Below are positions 20,494 through 20,518 of a stretch of DNA of 20,518 nucleotides, piece after piece (within the stretch, counting starts at the first letter, position 1; each line of letters starts with the position of its first letter). This DNA comes from an uncultured Bacteroidales bacterium (GTDB lineage: Bacteria; Bacteroidota; Bacteroidia; Bacteroidales; UBA932). Where the stretch lies: contig CAKUYQ010000039.1 in assembly GCA_934717185.1 (NCBI GenBank), positions 1 to 20,518 on the forward strand. Reading direction: 5' to 3'. The notes below the pieces were generated by a model. The model saw nothing but the letters and a program-made list of their open reading frames with translations, was not told where the DNA came from and ran no database searches. The position numbers were made by a program, and so were the translations under genes.

Positions 20494-20518
20494 TATTCGC
20501 CAAATCATTTTCAGACAA

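Noticed and set aside
20400..20518. A definite insertion sequence at the right edge
   Set aside because: No transposase or inverted partner end is visible within the window; only the regular direct repeats are supported.

Overview
The window looks like a chromosomal segment of a member of the order Bacteroidales. Several start sites are preceded by the Bacteroidetes -7 element TAnnTTTG rather than by Shine-Dalgarno sequences. The gene content also fits: a fused NagB/PIG-L protein, a fimbrillin-like lipoprotein with a Cys-containing 21-residue LRR, a metal-type KdsA, a CBM9-like secreted protein and a carboxymuconolactone decarboxylase/cupin fusion. No rRNA, tRNA, CRISPR array or transposase gene was seen.

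Layout. 1-1172: a strong terminator, then about 1.1 kb without a long gene, holding very small ORFs and periodic repeats. 1173-5314 (+): rarA, kdsA and a NagB/PIG-L fusion whose NagB catalytic loop appears deleted, then a terminator. 5486-6147 (-): a HEPN/nucleotidyltransferase pair. 6148-8587 (+): a structured leader, a 38-residue peptide gene, a long inverted-repeat element and a fimbrillin-like/LRR lipoprotein. 8767-11427 (+): Fic protein with HTH, CBM9-like secreted protein, DJ-1/PfpI protein. 11547-14390 (+): VanX-type dipeptidase with a Cys-rich linker, WYL regulator, HAD hydrolase. 14344-20290 (-): cytidylate-kinase-like protein, MATE exporter, MFS exporter, CMD-cupin protein and a secreted protein with a charged tail.

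Most genes are household or accessory functions: fork repair, Kdo synthesis, amino-sugar handling, cell-wall dipeptide cleavage and efflux. Few obviously form one pathway. VanX, WYL and HAD are closely spaced and are probably co-transcribed.

The most unusual content is intergenic. A modular repeat family is built of strictly periodic 6-bp (GC every sixth base), 7-bp and 9-bp units. It sits repeatedly within about 0-35 bp downstream of stop codons. The fullest copy (17931-18235) is flanked by inverted 7-mer arrays. A separate 115-bp hairpin-like element occurs twice in opposite orientation at about 93% identity (5369-5483 and 15056-15170). There is also a 17-bp motif found upstream of several genes, a 121-bp inverted-repeat element at 6655-6775, and three direct AAAGTAGACA repeats spaced exactly 42 bp apart at the right edge.
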